Positions 1 through 7,754 of a stretch of 64,000 nucleotides of DNA are shown piece by piece. The notes beneath the pieces were generated by a model that saw nothing but the letters and a program-made list of their open reading frames with translations, made no database searches and was not told the origin of the DNA. Origin of the DNA: JANMDU01 sp031418715 (GTDB lineage: Bacteria; Pseudomonadota; Gammaproteobacteria; Burkholderiales; Burkholderiaceae_C); contig JANOJL010000031.1 of assembly GCA_031418715.1 (NCBI GenBank), positions 124,001 to 188,000 on the forward strand. The letters run 5' to 3'. Position numbers and translations under genes: made by a program. The first letter of the stretch is position 1. Every line of letters begins with the position of its first letter.

Positions 1-347
1 TCCGGGTGCATCGTCCAAAACTCACCTGAAATGACATCGCCATCTTTCATTTTCATGATGCGATAGTCACAAGCAGAAATGCGAGTCACAGAGATTTGGT
101 TAAACCGCTCTTGATTGAGAATGGGCAGAGGTGTGCCATCGAGCGGCGCCTCCCATGTTTGCAGCACGGGCACTTTGGTTTTGTCCGTATGGTTGGTGCT
201 GAGATAGGCGATTCGATCTTTAGTCAAAGTCAGGGCGATGCTCAAACTAAAACCAGCAGGAGGTGTGCTGTTGGAAAAGTAGATCGTCTCAGGGATCGCA
301 TGCCAAGTGCCGTTGAAAGCTGAAGCCTCAGAGATGAACGTTGTCAT
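1..347 (-). CDS. hypothetical protein, C-terminus beyond window edge
   Basis: An open frame runs from an ATG at 345-347 to the window edge, giving 115 residues without a stop. It begins MTTFISEASAFNGTW and has no signal peptide, membrane segment or motif that I recognise. It lies 24 bases downstream of the icmF stop on the same strand, so it is probably co-transcribed with icmF. Function unknown; the small open frame on the opposite strand looks like a shadow. Confidence 0.6.
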   Translation of the reverse strand, partial: MTTFISEASAFNGTWHAIPETIYFSNSTPPAGFSLSIALTLTKDRIAYLSTNHTDKTKVPVLQTWEAPLDGTPLPILNQERFNQISVTRISACDYRIMKMKDGDVISGEFWTMHP

Positions 348-371
348 GGTGAGTCAATCGTCTTTTATACG

Positions 372-3300
372 CTACATATTCCGCCGATATTGCCCGCCCA
401 CCTCAAACAACGCATTCGTGATCTGGCCGAGTGAGCAGACGCGCACGGCTTGCATAAGGACATGAAAGACATTGCCGTTGGCGATCACGGTTTGCTGCAA
501 GAGCTTCAGAACTGCGGGAGCTTGGGCTTTGTGGGTTTCTTGGAAATCAGCCAAGCGTTTGAGTTGGTTTTGCTTTTCCTCTTCTGTGGAGCGGGCGAGC
601 TCTAGCGTCTCGGGCGTGGTGTCGCCGTGCGGATTGCGGAAAGTGTTGACACCGATGATGGGGAGGTCGCCGGTGTGTTTGAGCATTTCGTAGTGCATGC
701 TTTCGTCTTGGATTTTGCCGCGCTGGTAGCCGGTTTCCATCGCGCCTAATACGCCGCCGCGTTCGCTGATGCGCTCGAACTCTGTGAGCACGGCTTCTTC
801 CAGCAGCTCGGTGAGTTCGTCGATGATAAATGCGCCTTGAGATGGATTTTCATTCTTCGCCAAGCCCCATTCGCGGTTGATGATGAGCTGGATGGCCATG
901 GCGCGGCGCACGCTGTCTTCGGTGGGCGTGGTGATGGCCTCATCAAAAGCGTTGGTGTGCAGGCTGTTGCAGTTGTCGTAAATCGCAATCAAGGCTTGCA
1001 AGCTCGTGCGGATGTCGTTGAACTGAATTTCTTGCGCATGCAGGCTGCGGCCACTGGTTTGCACATGATATTTGAGCTTTTGACTGCGCTCATTCGCACC
1101 ATATTTATCGCGCATCGTGATTGCCCAAATGCGCCGCGCCACCCGGCCCAGCACGGTGTATTCTGGATCCATGCCATTGCTGAAGAAGAAGCTCAAATTC
1201 GGTGCGAAATCGTCGATATGCATGCCGCGAGCGAGATAGGCTTCCACGAAGGTGAAGCCATTGCTGAGCGTGAATGCGAGCTGAGAAATCGGGTTGGCGC
1301 CAGCTTCGGCAATGTGATAACCGCTGATGCTCACGCTGTAAAAATTGCGCACGTTGTGCTGCACAAAATACTGCGCGATATCGCCCATCACTTTCAGACT
1401 GAATTCGGTGGAGAAGATGCAGGTGTTTTGGCCTTGGTCTTCTTTCAAAATATCCGCTTGTACCGTGCCGCGCACGTTTTGCTTGACCCATTTTTCAATC
1501 TCTGCGCGCTCTGGCGCAGAAGGCTCACGGCCTTTTTCGGCTTTGAATTTGTCGATGTTTTGGTCCATCGCAGTGTTCATAAACATCGCCAGAATCGTGG
1601 GCGCTGGGCCATTGATCGTCATGCTCACGCTGGTTGAAGGCTGCGTCAAATCAAAGCCTGAGTAGAGCACCTTCATGTCTTCCAGCGTTGCAATGCTCAC
1701 GCCGCTGTTGCCCACCTTGCCGTAAATATCTGGGCGCAAGGCTGGGTCTGCGCCATACAGCGTGACGGAATCAAAAGCTGTTGACAAGCGCTTGGCTGCC
1801 ATGCCTTCGGAGAGCAATTTGAAGCGGCGATTGGTGCGAAATGCATCGCCTTCGCCTGCAAACATGCGGGTGGGGTCTTCGCCTTCTCGCTTGAATTCAA
1901 AGGTGCCAGCGGCATACGGGAAGCGGCCGGGCGCATTCTCTAGCATCAGCCATTGCAGTATTTCGCCATGGTCGGTGTACTTAGGCAGCGCCACCTTGCG
2001 CACCTTGGTGCCCGAGAGGCTGGTGGTGACGAGGTGGGTGCGGATTTCTTTGTCTCGCACTTTCGTGATCAGCTCATCGCCTGCATAGGCTCTCTGCATC
2101 TCGGGCCACTGGGCTAAGAGCTTGGCGGCATCTTTATCAAGCGCAGCTTCGCGTTGCAGAGCAATATCGAGCGCGGCTTCCGAGGCTTTGGGGCGATCAG
2201 GTTTGCCCGTAGCGAGCATGCGAGCCGCTTCGCGCAGATGCTGCGCTTCGCGGGCAAGCTGCGCTTGCGAACGTGCGCGGCGCTTGTAACCGCGCACGGC
2301 ATCGGTGATCTCAGCCAAATAGCGGCTGCGGTTGCCGGGCACGATCGGGCTCTCGTTGGTGCTGTGGCGGGTGTTGACTTTCGGCAGGCTGCCATCCGTC
2401 AGCTTCAAGCCCAGCTCTTGCAGGCGCGGCTTCATCGCCTGATACAGCGCCGTCACGCCATCATCGTTGAAGCGAGCGGCCATCGTGCCGAACACCGGCA
2501 TTTCGCTGGGCGGCTTGCTCCAAGCCTCTTTGTTGCGCTGCACTTGCTTGGCCACATCGCGCAGCGCATCCAGCGCGCCTTTCCGATCAAATTTATTGAT
2601 CGCCACGAATTCTGCAAAATCGAGCATGTCGATTTTCTCCAGCTGCGAGGCTGCGCCAAACTCAGGTGTCATCACATACATCGGTATGTTCACATGCGGC
2701 ACGATGGCGGCATCGCCTTGGCCGATGCCGCTGGTCTCCACGATGATCAGATCAAAGCCTGCGGCTTTGCAAGCGGCGAGCACATCAGGCAAAGCTTGAG
2801 AAATTTCACTGCCGAAATCTCGCGTGGCCAAGCTGCGCATGAAGACACGGCTGCCTGAATCGACGCCGGGCCGCCCCAAGGCGATTCGCTCCCCCTCGGG
2901 GGGCAGCGCACCCTGCGCAGCAGGCAGAGTGGGGGCATGTACTTTCCAAGGGGCAATGGCGTTCATGCGGATGCGGTCGCCTAGCAATGCGCCGCCACTC
3001 TTTCTGCGCGATGGATCAATCGAGATCACCGCCATGCGCAGTGCATCGCCTTGATCCAAACGAATACGGCGGATCAGCTCATCGGTGAGCGAGGATTTGC
3101 CAGCGCCGCCCGTACCAGTGATGCCGATCACCGGAATTGCTATATTTTTAATAGCATTTTGTGCAGATTCTATAACGGGTAGAGCCACTTTTTGATCAAA
3201 ATTCTCAATCGCTGAGATAAGCTGCGCCAGCTTGCGCCAAGCTGCTTCCGTGTGGCCTTGAATCTCTTCGATGCGCTTGGGCGCAAAGCCAGCAAGATTC

Positions 3301-3767
3301 GTGTCGCAGTGCATCACGCATTCGCCGATCATGCCCATCAGCCCCATGCGCTGGCCGTCTTCCGGGCTAAACACCCGCACGCCAGCAGCCGCCAACTCCC
3401 GAATTTCTGAGGCCACAATCACGCCCCCGCCGCCGCCAAACACCTTGATATGCTCGCCACCGCGCTCTTTCAAAAGCTGCGCCATGTATTTGAAATACTC
3501 CACGTGCCCGCCCTGATAGCTCGACACACAAATACCCTGCACGTCTTCCTGCAAAGCAGTCGTCACCACATCGTCCACCGAGCGGTTGTGCCCCAAATGG
3601 ATGACCTCGCAGCCAAAGCTTTGCAAGATGCGCCGCATGATGTTGATGCTGGCATCGTGCCCATCAAACAGCGAAGCGGCCGTGACGAAACGCACCTTGT
3701 TTTTCGGGCGGTATTCAGACAAGGCTTTGTAGTCGGCGGTCAGTTCAGTCAAGGCAGGCTCCGGCAT
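372..3767 (-). CDS. icmF: fused isobutyryl-CoA mutase IcmF
   Basis: Adenosylcobalamin-dependent enzyme interconverting isobutyryl-CoA and n-butyryl-CoA, with its G-protein chaperone fused in (known for the family). Order seen: B12-binding domain (DGHDAS near residue 36), MeaI-type GTPase (Walker A GTGGAGKSS near 218), then the large mutase domain (AGTFEFKREGEDPTRMF). It is 1131 aa, about 40 longer than the roughly 1090 I expect. The excess matches two repeat-derived segments, one just before Walker A (about residues 197-211) and one of about 25 residues inside the GTPase domain. I chose the ATG at 3765-3767; the upstream start would put 24 residues across an operator-like palindrome. A likely role is branched-chain amino acid or short-chain acyl-CoA metabolism. 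Confidence 0.93.
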   Translation of the reverse strand: MPEPALTELTADYKALSEYRPKNKVRFVTAASLFDGHDASINIMRRILQSFGCEVIHLGHNRSVDDVVTTALQEDVQGICVSSYQGGHVEYFKYMAQLLKERGGEHIKVFGGGGGVIVASEIRELAAAGVRVFSPEDGQRMGLMGMIGECVMHCDTNLAGFAPKRIEEIQGHTEAAWRKLAQLISAIENFDQKVALPVIESAQNAIKNIAIPVIGITGTGGAGKSSLTDELIRRIRLDQGDALRMAVISIDPSRRKSGGALLGDRIRMNAIAPWKVHAPTLPAAQGALPPEGERIALGRPGVDSGSRVFMRSLATRDFGSEISQALPDVLAACKAAGFDLIIVETSGIGQGDAAIVPHVNIPMYVMTPEFGAASQLEKIDMLDFAEFVAINKFDRKGALDALRDVAKQVQRNKEAWSKPPSEMPVFGTMAARFNDDGVTALYQAMKPRLQELGLKLTDGSLPKVNTRHSTNESPIVPGNRSRYLAEITDAVRGYKRRARSQAQLAREAQHLREAARMLATGKPDRPKASEAALDIALQREAALDKDAAKLLAQWPEMQRAYAGDELITKVRDKEIRTHLVTTSLSGTKVRKVALPKYTDHGEILQWLMLENAPGRFPYAAGTFEFKREGEDPTRMFAGEGDAFRTNRRFKLLSEGMAAKRLSTAFDSVTLYGADPALRPDIYGKVGNSGVSIATLEDMKVLYSGFDLTQPSTSVSMTINGPAPTILAMFMNTAMDQNIDKFKAEKGREPSAPERAEIEKWVKQNVRGTVQADILKEDQGQNTCIFSTEFSLKVMGDIAQYFVQHNVRNFYSVSISGYHIAEAGANPISQLAFTLSNGFTFVEAYLARGMHIDDFAPNLSFFFSNGMDPEYTVLGRVARRIWAITMRDKYGANERSQKLKYHVQTSGRSLHAQEIQFNDIRTSLQALIAIYDNCNSLHTNAFDEAITTPTEDSVRRAMAIQLIINREWGLAKNENPSQGAFIIDELTELLEEAVLTEFERISERGGVLGAMETGYQRGKIQDESMHYEMLKHTGDLPIIGVNTFRNPHGDTTPETLELARSTEEEKQNQLKRLADFQETHKAQAPAVLKLLQQTVIANGNVFHVLMQAVRVCSLGQITNALFEVGGQYRRNM
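2868..2938 (-). repeat. GC-rich repeat inserted in frame in icmF
   Basis: A GC-rich stretch with two small inverted repeats (CCCCC/GGGGG and GCGCA/TGCGC). It encodes a Pro/Gly/Ala-rich insert between the GTPase residues RIRMNAI-PW and SRVFMRSLATR, which I expect to be nearly adjacent in MeaI-type domains. It resembles a dispersed repeat I remember from Comamonadaceae genomes, from memory and unchecked. No second copy was noticed in the window. Confidence 0.5.
3137..3179 (+). repeat. dispersed repeat copy inside icmF
   Basis: The TTGCTAT...AATAGCA palindrome is followed by a TGYGCAG-like core and CTATAACGGG, in the same order as the intergenic copies. Read on the icmF strand it encodes about 15 residues (VIESAQNAIKNIAI) in the linker between the B12-binding domain and the GTPase. 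Confidence 0.75.
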
Positions 3768-3777
3768 TTTTGTTAAG

Positions 3778-3799
3778 TTGACGTTTACGTTAACGTCAA
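3778..3799. promoter_or_regulatory. operator-like palindrome upstream of icmF
   Basis: A 22-bp inverted repeat with outer arms TTGACGTT and AACGTCAA, 10 of 11 base pairs matching, ends 11 bases before the chosen icmF start. It resembles, from memory, sites of the MerR-type regulator LiuR, which controls branched-chain amino acid and acyl-CoA catabolism. That would fit an IcmF target. The regulator is inferred, and no liuR gene is in the window. Confidence 0.5.
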
Positions 3800-3839
3800 T
3801 TCTGCATTTTGCCCGATTTTGCCCAATCGAAGCTGACAC

Positions 3840-4226
3840 TCAGGCCAGTAACGAGAATGCCGCCACTGCCAGCGCTGCCGCCAGCAACAGCGCCGAAATC
3901 GTCACCCACCGAAGCGCAGCCGCCAAGCTCTGCGCCAATTCATCCCATGCAGTACCAGGCATTTGGCATTCAAAGCCCGCTCGCACCAGCTTAACCATAG
4001 CCGCAACAGCAGCCGCCGCGCTAGCAGCCAAGGCAATAGCTGCAACCATACCAAACAGGCGTGGATGCAAATGCGCTGTAGCCAACACGCCCATCAGAGC
4101 CACCATCGCCGCTGATGCCAATACGCTGGCCGCCATGATTGCATTGCGCAAGGTCTGCACAGCCAGAATATCACCGCCTGGGCGATCTGCCAAACTCGCT
4201 AGCCAATCACGCAGCGATGGCTTCAT
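3840..4226 (-). CDS. small membrane protein, possibly DUF599-like
   Basis: This 128-aa protein has about three hydrophobic segments and a conserved-looking stretch, VQTLRNAIMAASVLAS, that recalls DUF599 proteins, though it is shorter than those. The start was set at the ATG overlapping the stop of the upstream transporter gene (ATGA, 4 bases); the longer frame upstream lies inside that gene. Tight coupling suggests it is the third gene of the sulfur transporter operon. Function unknown. Confidence 0.65.
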   Translation of the reverse strand: MKPSLRDWLASLADRPGGDILAVQTLRNAIMAASVLASAAMVALMGVLATAHLHPRLFGMVAAIALAASAAAAVAAMVKLVRAGFECQMPGTAWDELAQSLAAALRWVTISALLLAAALAVAAFSLLA

Positions 4227-4684
4227 ACCAGCCACTTCTTCGCGGCCCACATACCCACCAGCATGGCAGCTGTAAAAGCCATCACATCGACACCACCCAC
4301 CAGCAAACTTGCCAGTGCAGGCCCCGGGCAATACCCTGCCAAGCCCCAGCCCGCGCCAAACATCACACCTCCTATGACCAATTTAGCATCAATATCTTGT
4401 CGTGTAGGCAAATGAAACTTGTCTTCAAACCATGGCTTGCCCGAGCCATGCGTGTGCTTGGGCGTGATAGCAAAAGCGATCAAAGTCACCATCAGCGCAC
4501 CGCCCATCACCAGTGCTAGCGAAGGATCCCAATAGCCCGGCGCAGCTTGCCAGGAAATACCTTGCTGCAAACCCATCAGATTGAGAAAACCAATAACTTT
4601 CGCAGGCTGTGTCATGCCCGATAGCACCAAGCCAATGGCAAACAGTAAGCCCGCTGCAAAGGAAATCAAGTTTTTTTGCGTCAT
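4223..4684 (-). CDS. YeeE/YedE-type sulfur transporter half (DUF6691)
   Basis: A 153-aa membrane protein with about four hydrophobic segments and the motif GAGWGLAGYCPGPA, typical of short YeeE/YedE partners that import sulfur compounds such as thiosulfate (family knowledge). The conserved Cys in GYCPGP is present. It follows the other half-transporter gene after 22 bases, and the two probably act together. With the divergent persulfide dioxygenase the substrate is likely a reduced sulfur species, which is inference. Confidence 0.85.
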   Translation of the reverse strand: MTQKNLISFAAGLLFAIGLVLSGMTQPAKVIGFLNLMGLQQGISWQAAPGYWDPSLALVMGGALMVTLIAFAITPKHTHGSGKPWFEDKFHLPTRQDIDAKLVIGGVMFGAGWGLAGYCPGPALASLLVGGVDVMAFTAAMLVGMWAAKKWLV

Positions 4685-4695
4685 TTTGTGCTCCA

Positions 4696-4738
4696 GGCGT
4701 TATAAATTAAGCGCGACCAGCTATAAATTGCATAGCAG
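4696..4738 (-). repeat. dispersed repeat copy at a transporter gene end
   Basis: On the minus strand it reads TGCTATGCAATTTATAGC, then TCGCGC, then TTTATAACGCC. It supplies the last codons of the upstream YeeE/YedE gene (AMQFIAGRA) and its stop, plus the short gap to the next gene. Confidence 0.6.
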
Positions 4739-5147
4739 TCACTGTCACTATTCCTGCACCCATGAAGGAGAGCGTCGCCACCAGCGAACGCGCCGAACGC
4801 CGCCCCAAACCACACACGCCATGGCCGCTCGTGCAGCCCGCGCCCACCACCGTACCCACGCCCACGAGCAAGCCCGCTGCGATGAGTAATGACAAAGGCC
4901 GCGTCGCCACCGCAGGCGGCGCGAATACCGCAAAAGCTACCGCACCACCCAAGATCAAGCCCAGCAAAAACATCTTGCGCCAAGCGCCCAAGCTGCCTTG
5001 ATCCAGCTCTTGTGGCGACATCGCCGCAGCCGCAATCCCGCTGATGCCCGCCACGCGCCCAAGCGATGCCAGCAGCAGCCAAGAAGACAGTCCAATCAAC
5101 ACCCCGCCCAGCAAAGCCTGCACGGCAGACCAAAGATCAGCATTCAT
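4707..5147 (-). CDS. YeeE/YedE-type sulfur transporter half
   Basis: A 146-aa membrane protein with the signature GAGCTSGHGVCGLGRRSARS, the Cys-bearing motif of YeeE/YedE sulfur-compound transporters. About four membrane segments. A good ribosome site (AAGGA) lies 6-10 bases before the ATG. It is the first gene of a three-gene minus-strand operon transcribed away from the palindromic operator at 5175-5198, so it is probably repressed by the divergent CsoR/FrmR-family protein. The final codons lie in a dispersed repeat. Confidence 0.87.
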   Translation of the reverse strand: MNADLWSAVQALLGGVLIGLSSWLLLASLGRVAGISGIAAAAMSPQELDQGSLGAWRKMFLLGLILGGAVAFAVFAPPAVATRPLSLLIAAGLLVGVGTVVGAGCTSGHGVCGLGRRSARSLVATLSFMGAGIVTVTAMQFIAGRA

Positions 5148-5169
5148 AATTTTCCTTTAAAACGATCAT

Positions 5170-5199
5170 TTGAATTATATACCCCTGGGGGTATATAAT
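5170..5199. promoter_or_regulatory. divergent promoter with CsoR-family operator
   Basis: A 24-bp palindrome with perfect 11-bp arms (TTATATACCCC / GGGGTATATAA, 2-base centre) matches the G/C-tract operators of the DUF156 (CsoR/FrmR/CstR) family. On the plus strand it fills the spacer of a promoter TTGAAT-18 bp-TATAAT. The -10 box ends 7 bases before the regulator ATG, so that mRNA would be leaderless or nearly so. A TATAAT also faces the minus-strand transporter operon. The layout suggests one repressor site controlling both directions. Confidence 0.8.
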
Positions 5200-5206
5200 A
5201 CTAGTC

Positions 5207-5452
5207 ATGAGCCAACTGACTGATCCCGATAAAAAACGCCAAATGATGCAGCGCCTCGCCCGGGTGGAGGGGCAATTGCGCGGCGTGCAAAAGCTCATTG
5301 AACAAGAAGAAGATTGCGAAAAAATTGCGCAACAACTCTCTGCCGCGCGCAAGGCGCTCGACAAGTCTTTCTTCCATATGGTGGCCTGCATGCTTGAGCA
5401 TGGCAATCTGCCGCCTAAAGACATTGCTCACATGCTCGCTAAATTTTCTTGA
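5207..5452 (+). CDS. CsoR/FrmR-family (DUF156) repressor
   Basis: This 81-aa all-helical repressor has the family start DKKRQMMQRLARVEGQLRGV. Cys37 sits at the conserved first position. The second conserved position, His in CsoR and FrmR about 25 residues on, is Met62 here, with Cys61 beside it, and no third CsoR-type Cys was found. That argues against a copper sensor. With transporter and persulfide dioxygenase neighbours, a sulfide/persulfide sensor is likelier (inference). It overlies its own palindromic operator and probably autoregulates. Confidence 0.9.
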   Translation: MSQLTDPDKKRQMMQRLARVEGQLRGVQKLIEQEEDCEKIAQQLSAARKALDKSFFHMVACMLEHGNLPPKDIAHMLAKFS

Positions 5453-5465
5453 ATACCCATCCATC

Positions 5466-6617
5466 ATGAATCACACACCCTTGCAACTTTTCGACATCGC
5501 CTCTAGCACCTACACCTACCTGATTTGGGACAGCACCACTCTTTGCGCCATCATCATCGATCCGGTAGATGCCCAATTGCAGCGCGATCTGGCTGTGATT
5601 CAAGAGCGTGGTTTAAAGCTGAAATACATCGTGGAAACGCATGCCCATGCAGACCACATCACCAGCGCTGCGCAGCTCATCGAGCACACCGGCGCACAAG
5701 CAGCCACACCCGCAGGCTGCGGCATCAAGCCTTCTGCGATCCAGCTGGAAGATGGCCAAGTGCTGCCATTTGGCAGCGAAAGCCTCAAAGCCCTGCACAC
5801 GCCCGGCCACACTGGCGGCAGCATGAGCTTCGTTTGGCGTGACCATGTGTTCACTGGCGACACCTTGCTCATTGGTGGCTGCGGACGCACCGACTTTCAA
5901 TCTGGCAGTGCTGAGGCGATGTACCGAAGCCTCACGCAAGTGCTGTTTGCATTACCGGACCACACCACCGTCTGGCCCGGCCATGATTACAAAGGCCAAA
6001 CGCATTCCAGCATCGGCCAAGAGCGCAGCACCAATGCGCGTTTGAATACGCAAGACAGGCTGCGCACACAAGCTGAGTTTGTTGCACTCATGGACAGCCT
6101 GCAACTGCCGCGGCCCAAGCGGATGGACGAAGCTGTGCCAGCCAACTTGAGCCTCGGGGTGCGACATGACGCCAACGAGCGCCACGCCTCGCTCACACAA
6201 GCGCAGCCGCCCAAGCAAGCAGGCTACGCTGGCGATATCTCTCCACAACTTGCCTACCAATGGTGGCAAAGCGGCGAAGCGGTGTTGATCGACATTCGCA
6301 CACATGCCGAGCGAGCCTGGGTCGGCTTCATTCCTGGCGTGGCAGGCATAGAATTCAAAATTTGGCCGGGTATGGCAATCAACCCGGCCTATGAAGGGCA
6401 GTTACAAGAAGTGCTCAAAGAGCAATCTAAAGGTGGCAAAGTCATGCTCCTCTGCCGCTCCGGCATCCGCTCCATCCCTGCCGCGCAACGGGCGCAAGCA
6501 CTCGGCTTTGAGGCGTACAACATCTTAGAAGGCTTTGAGGGCGATCCGAATGCGCAGGCGCATCGCAACACAGTAGGCGGCTGGCGAGCGCTTGGGCTTC
6601 CTTGGGCTCAGAATTGA
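5466..6617 (+). CDS. persulfide dioxygenase-rhodanese fusion
   Basis: This 383-aa protein has an N-terminal metallo-beta-lactamase fold of ETHE1 type (HAHADH near residue 60, HTPGHTGG, GRTDFQ) and a C-terminal rhodanese domain (from about 265) with active loop CRSGIRS. ETHE1 enzymes oxidise glutathione persulfide to sulfite, and rhodaneses move sulfane sulfur; fusions of the two are known in Burkholderiales. The start MNHTPLQLF lies 13 bases after the repressor stop; a longer frame starting upstream overlaps the repressor gene and was rejected. Probably co-transcribed with the repressor as a sulfide-detoxification unit. Confidence 0.92.
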   Translation: MNHTPLQLFDIASSTYTYLIWDSTTLCAIIIDPVDAQLQRDLAVIQERGLKLKYIVETHAHADHITSAAQLIEHTGAQAATPAGCGIKPSAIQLEDGQVLPFGSESLKALHTPGHTGGSMSFVWRDHVFTGDTLLIGGCGRTDFQSGSAEAMYRSLTQVLFALPDHTTVWPGHDYKGQTHSSIGQERSTNARLNTQDRLRTQAEFVALMDSLQLPRPKRMDEAVPANLSLGVRHDANERHASLTQAQPPKQAGYAGDISPQLAYQWWQSGEAVLIDIRTHAERAWVGFIPGVAGIEFKIWPGMAINPAYEGQLQEVLKEQSKGGKVMLLCRSGIRSIPAAQRAQALGFEAYNILEGFEGDPNAQAHRNTVGGWRALGLPWAQN

Positions 6618-6641
6618 ATGCACTTGCTTGTAAAGATGCTG

Positions 6642-7733
6642 CTATTTGCTCGCTAGCGCCCGCGCCGCCTCACTCACCAAACCGGGGCCTTTGTAAATCA
6701 TCCCGGTGTAAATCTGCACAAGGTCTGCACCCGCTTTAATCTTACTTTGCGCATCAACGCCCGAGAGCACGCCACCGACGCCGATGATGGGATAGCTTTT
6801 TCCAAGCGCAGCGCGTAGCTGCTTGATCACTGCATTGCTGGCTTGCAACACGGGTGCGCCGCTCAAGCCGCCCATTTCCTCAGCGTGCTTCAAGCCTTGC
6901 ACGGCTTCGCGAGCGAGCGTGGTGTTGGTGGCGATCACGCCGTCGATCTGGTGTTTTTGCAGGGTCAGCGCGATGACTTTGATTTGGGTTTCGTCGAGAT
7001 CGGGGGCGATTTTGAGGAAGATCGGTTTTTGTATGCCGTGCTGTTGCGCGAGTTCTGCGCGTCGCTGTGCGATTGCGCCGAGCAGGCCGTCGAGCGCTTC
7101 GTCGCTTTGCAGGGCGCGCAGGTTTTTGGTGTTGGGAGAGGAGATGTTGACGGTGATGTAGTCGGCATACGGGTACACGCCTGCGAGGCAGATTAAATAA
7201 TCATCGACAGCGCGCTCAATCGGAGTGACGGCGTTTTTGCCGATGTTAAGACCCAAGATCATGCTGGGAGATGATTTTTTAAGCGTTTTAGGCACATCCC
7301 CGTTGTTAAATATACGTAGTTTGCTATGAAATTGAGAGCGTTTGACGTTCGCGATGAAAGCATCCAAGCCGTCGTTGTTGAAGCCCAAGCGGTTGATTAG
7401 CGCCTGTTTTTCGGGGATGCGAAACATACGCGGCTTCGGGTTGCCGCTTTGCCCGAGCGGCGTAACGGTGCCCACTTCCACAAAGCCAAAGCCCATCGCG
7501 TTCCAAGCGTCGATGCATTGGGCGTTTTTATCTAAGCCTGCTGCCAGACCGACGCGATTCGGAAAAGTCAGCCCGGCAATCGTCACCGGATCGCTCACGC
7601 GCTTTTGCGTGTAGGCGAGCTTGAGGGGCGTGCATTGCGTGGCTGCGAGTGAGTTGATCGTCAGATCATGCGCAGCTTCGGGATCGAGGCCGAATAAAAA
7701 AGGGCGAGCGAGCGGGTAGGGAATAAGGGACAT
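6642..7733 (-). CDS. pyrD: dihydroorotate dehydrogenase (quinone), class 2
   Basis: FMN enzyme of pyrimidine synthesis, oxidising dihydroorotate with quinone at the membrane. Motifs: GLAAGLDKNAQCIDAW, GFGFVEVGTVTP, NISSPNTKNLRALQ with the class 2 Ser, KIAPDL, GGLSGAPV and GVGGVLSG. The start MSLIPYPLARPFLFGLDPE was chosen; the track-length extension reads into rpiA antisense. The protein is 363 aa against about 336 in E. coli. The surplus lies between LDAFIANVKRS and LGLNIGKN, exactly where a dispersed repeat reads through in frame. Divergent from rpiA with a 21-base gap. Confidence 0.95.
   Translation of the reverse strand: MSLIPYPLARPFLFGLDPEAAHDLTINSLAATQCTPLKLAYTQKRVSDPVTIAGLTFPNRVGLAAGLDKNAQCIDAWNAMGFGFVEVGTVTPLGQSGNPKPRMFRIPEKQALINRLGFNNDGLDAFIANVKRSQFHSKLRIFNNGDVPKTLKKSSPSMILGLNIGKNAVTPIERAVDDYLICLAGVYPYADYITVNISSPNTKNLRALQSDEALDGLLGAIAQRRAELAQQHGIQKPIFLKIAPDLDETQIKVIALTLQKHQIDGVIATNTTLAREAVQGLKHAEEMGGLSGAPVLQASNAVIKQLRAALGKSYPIIGVGGVLSGVDAQSKIKAGADLVQIYTGMIYKGPGLVSEAARALASK
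7274..7339 (-). repeat. full-length dispersed repeat inside pyrD
   Basis: Contains all modules: the TTTTTTAAGCGTTTTAGGC end, a CCGTTGTTAAA variant of CCGTTATAAAA, a TACGTAG-like centre and TTGCTAT...GAGAGC. It encodes about 22 residues (SQFHSKLRIFNNG then DVPKTLKKSS) absent from standard PyrD. Confidence 0.7.
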
Positions 7734-7754
7734 GGCGTGAAATAATCGCAGGCT

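Noticed and set aside
1105..1491. 128-codon second frame on the icmF strand
   Set aside because: Out-of-frame shadow of the mutase domain.
837..1637. 266-codon open frame opposite icmF
   Set aside because: Antisense shadow of a conserved mutase domain; no motif and no ribosome site.
2154..2858. 234-codon open frame opposite icmF
   Set aside because: Shadow of the GTPase and linker region of icmF.
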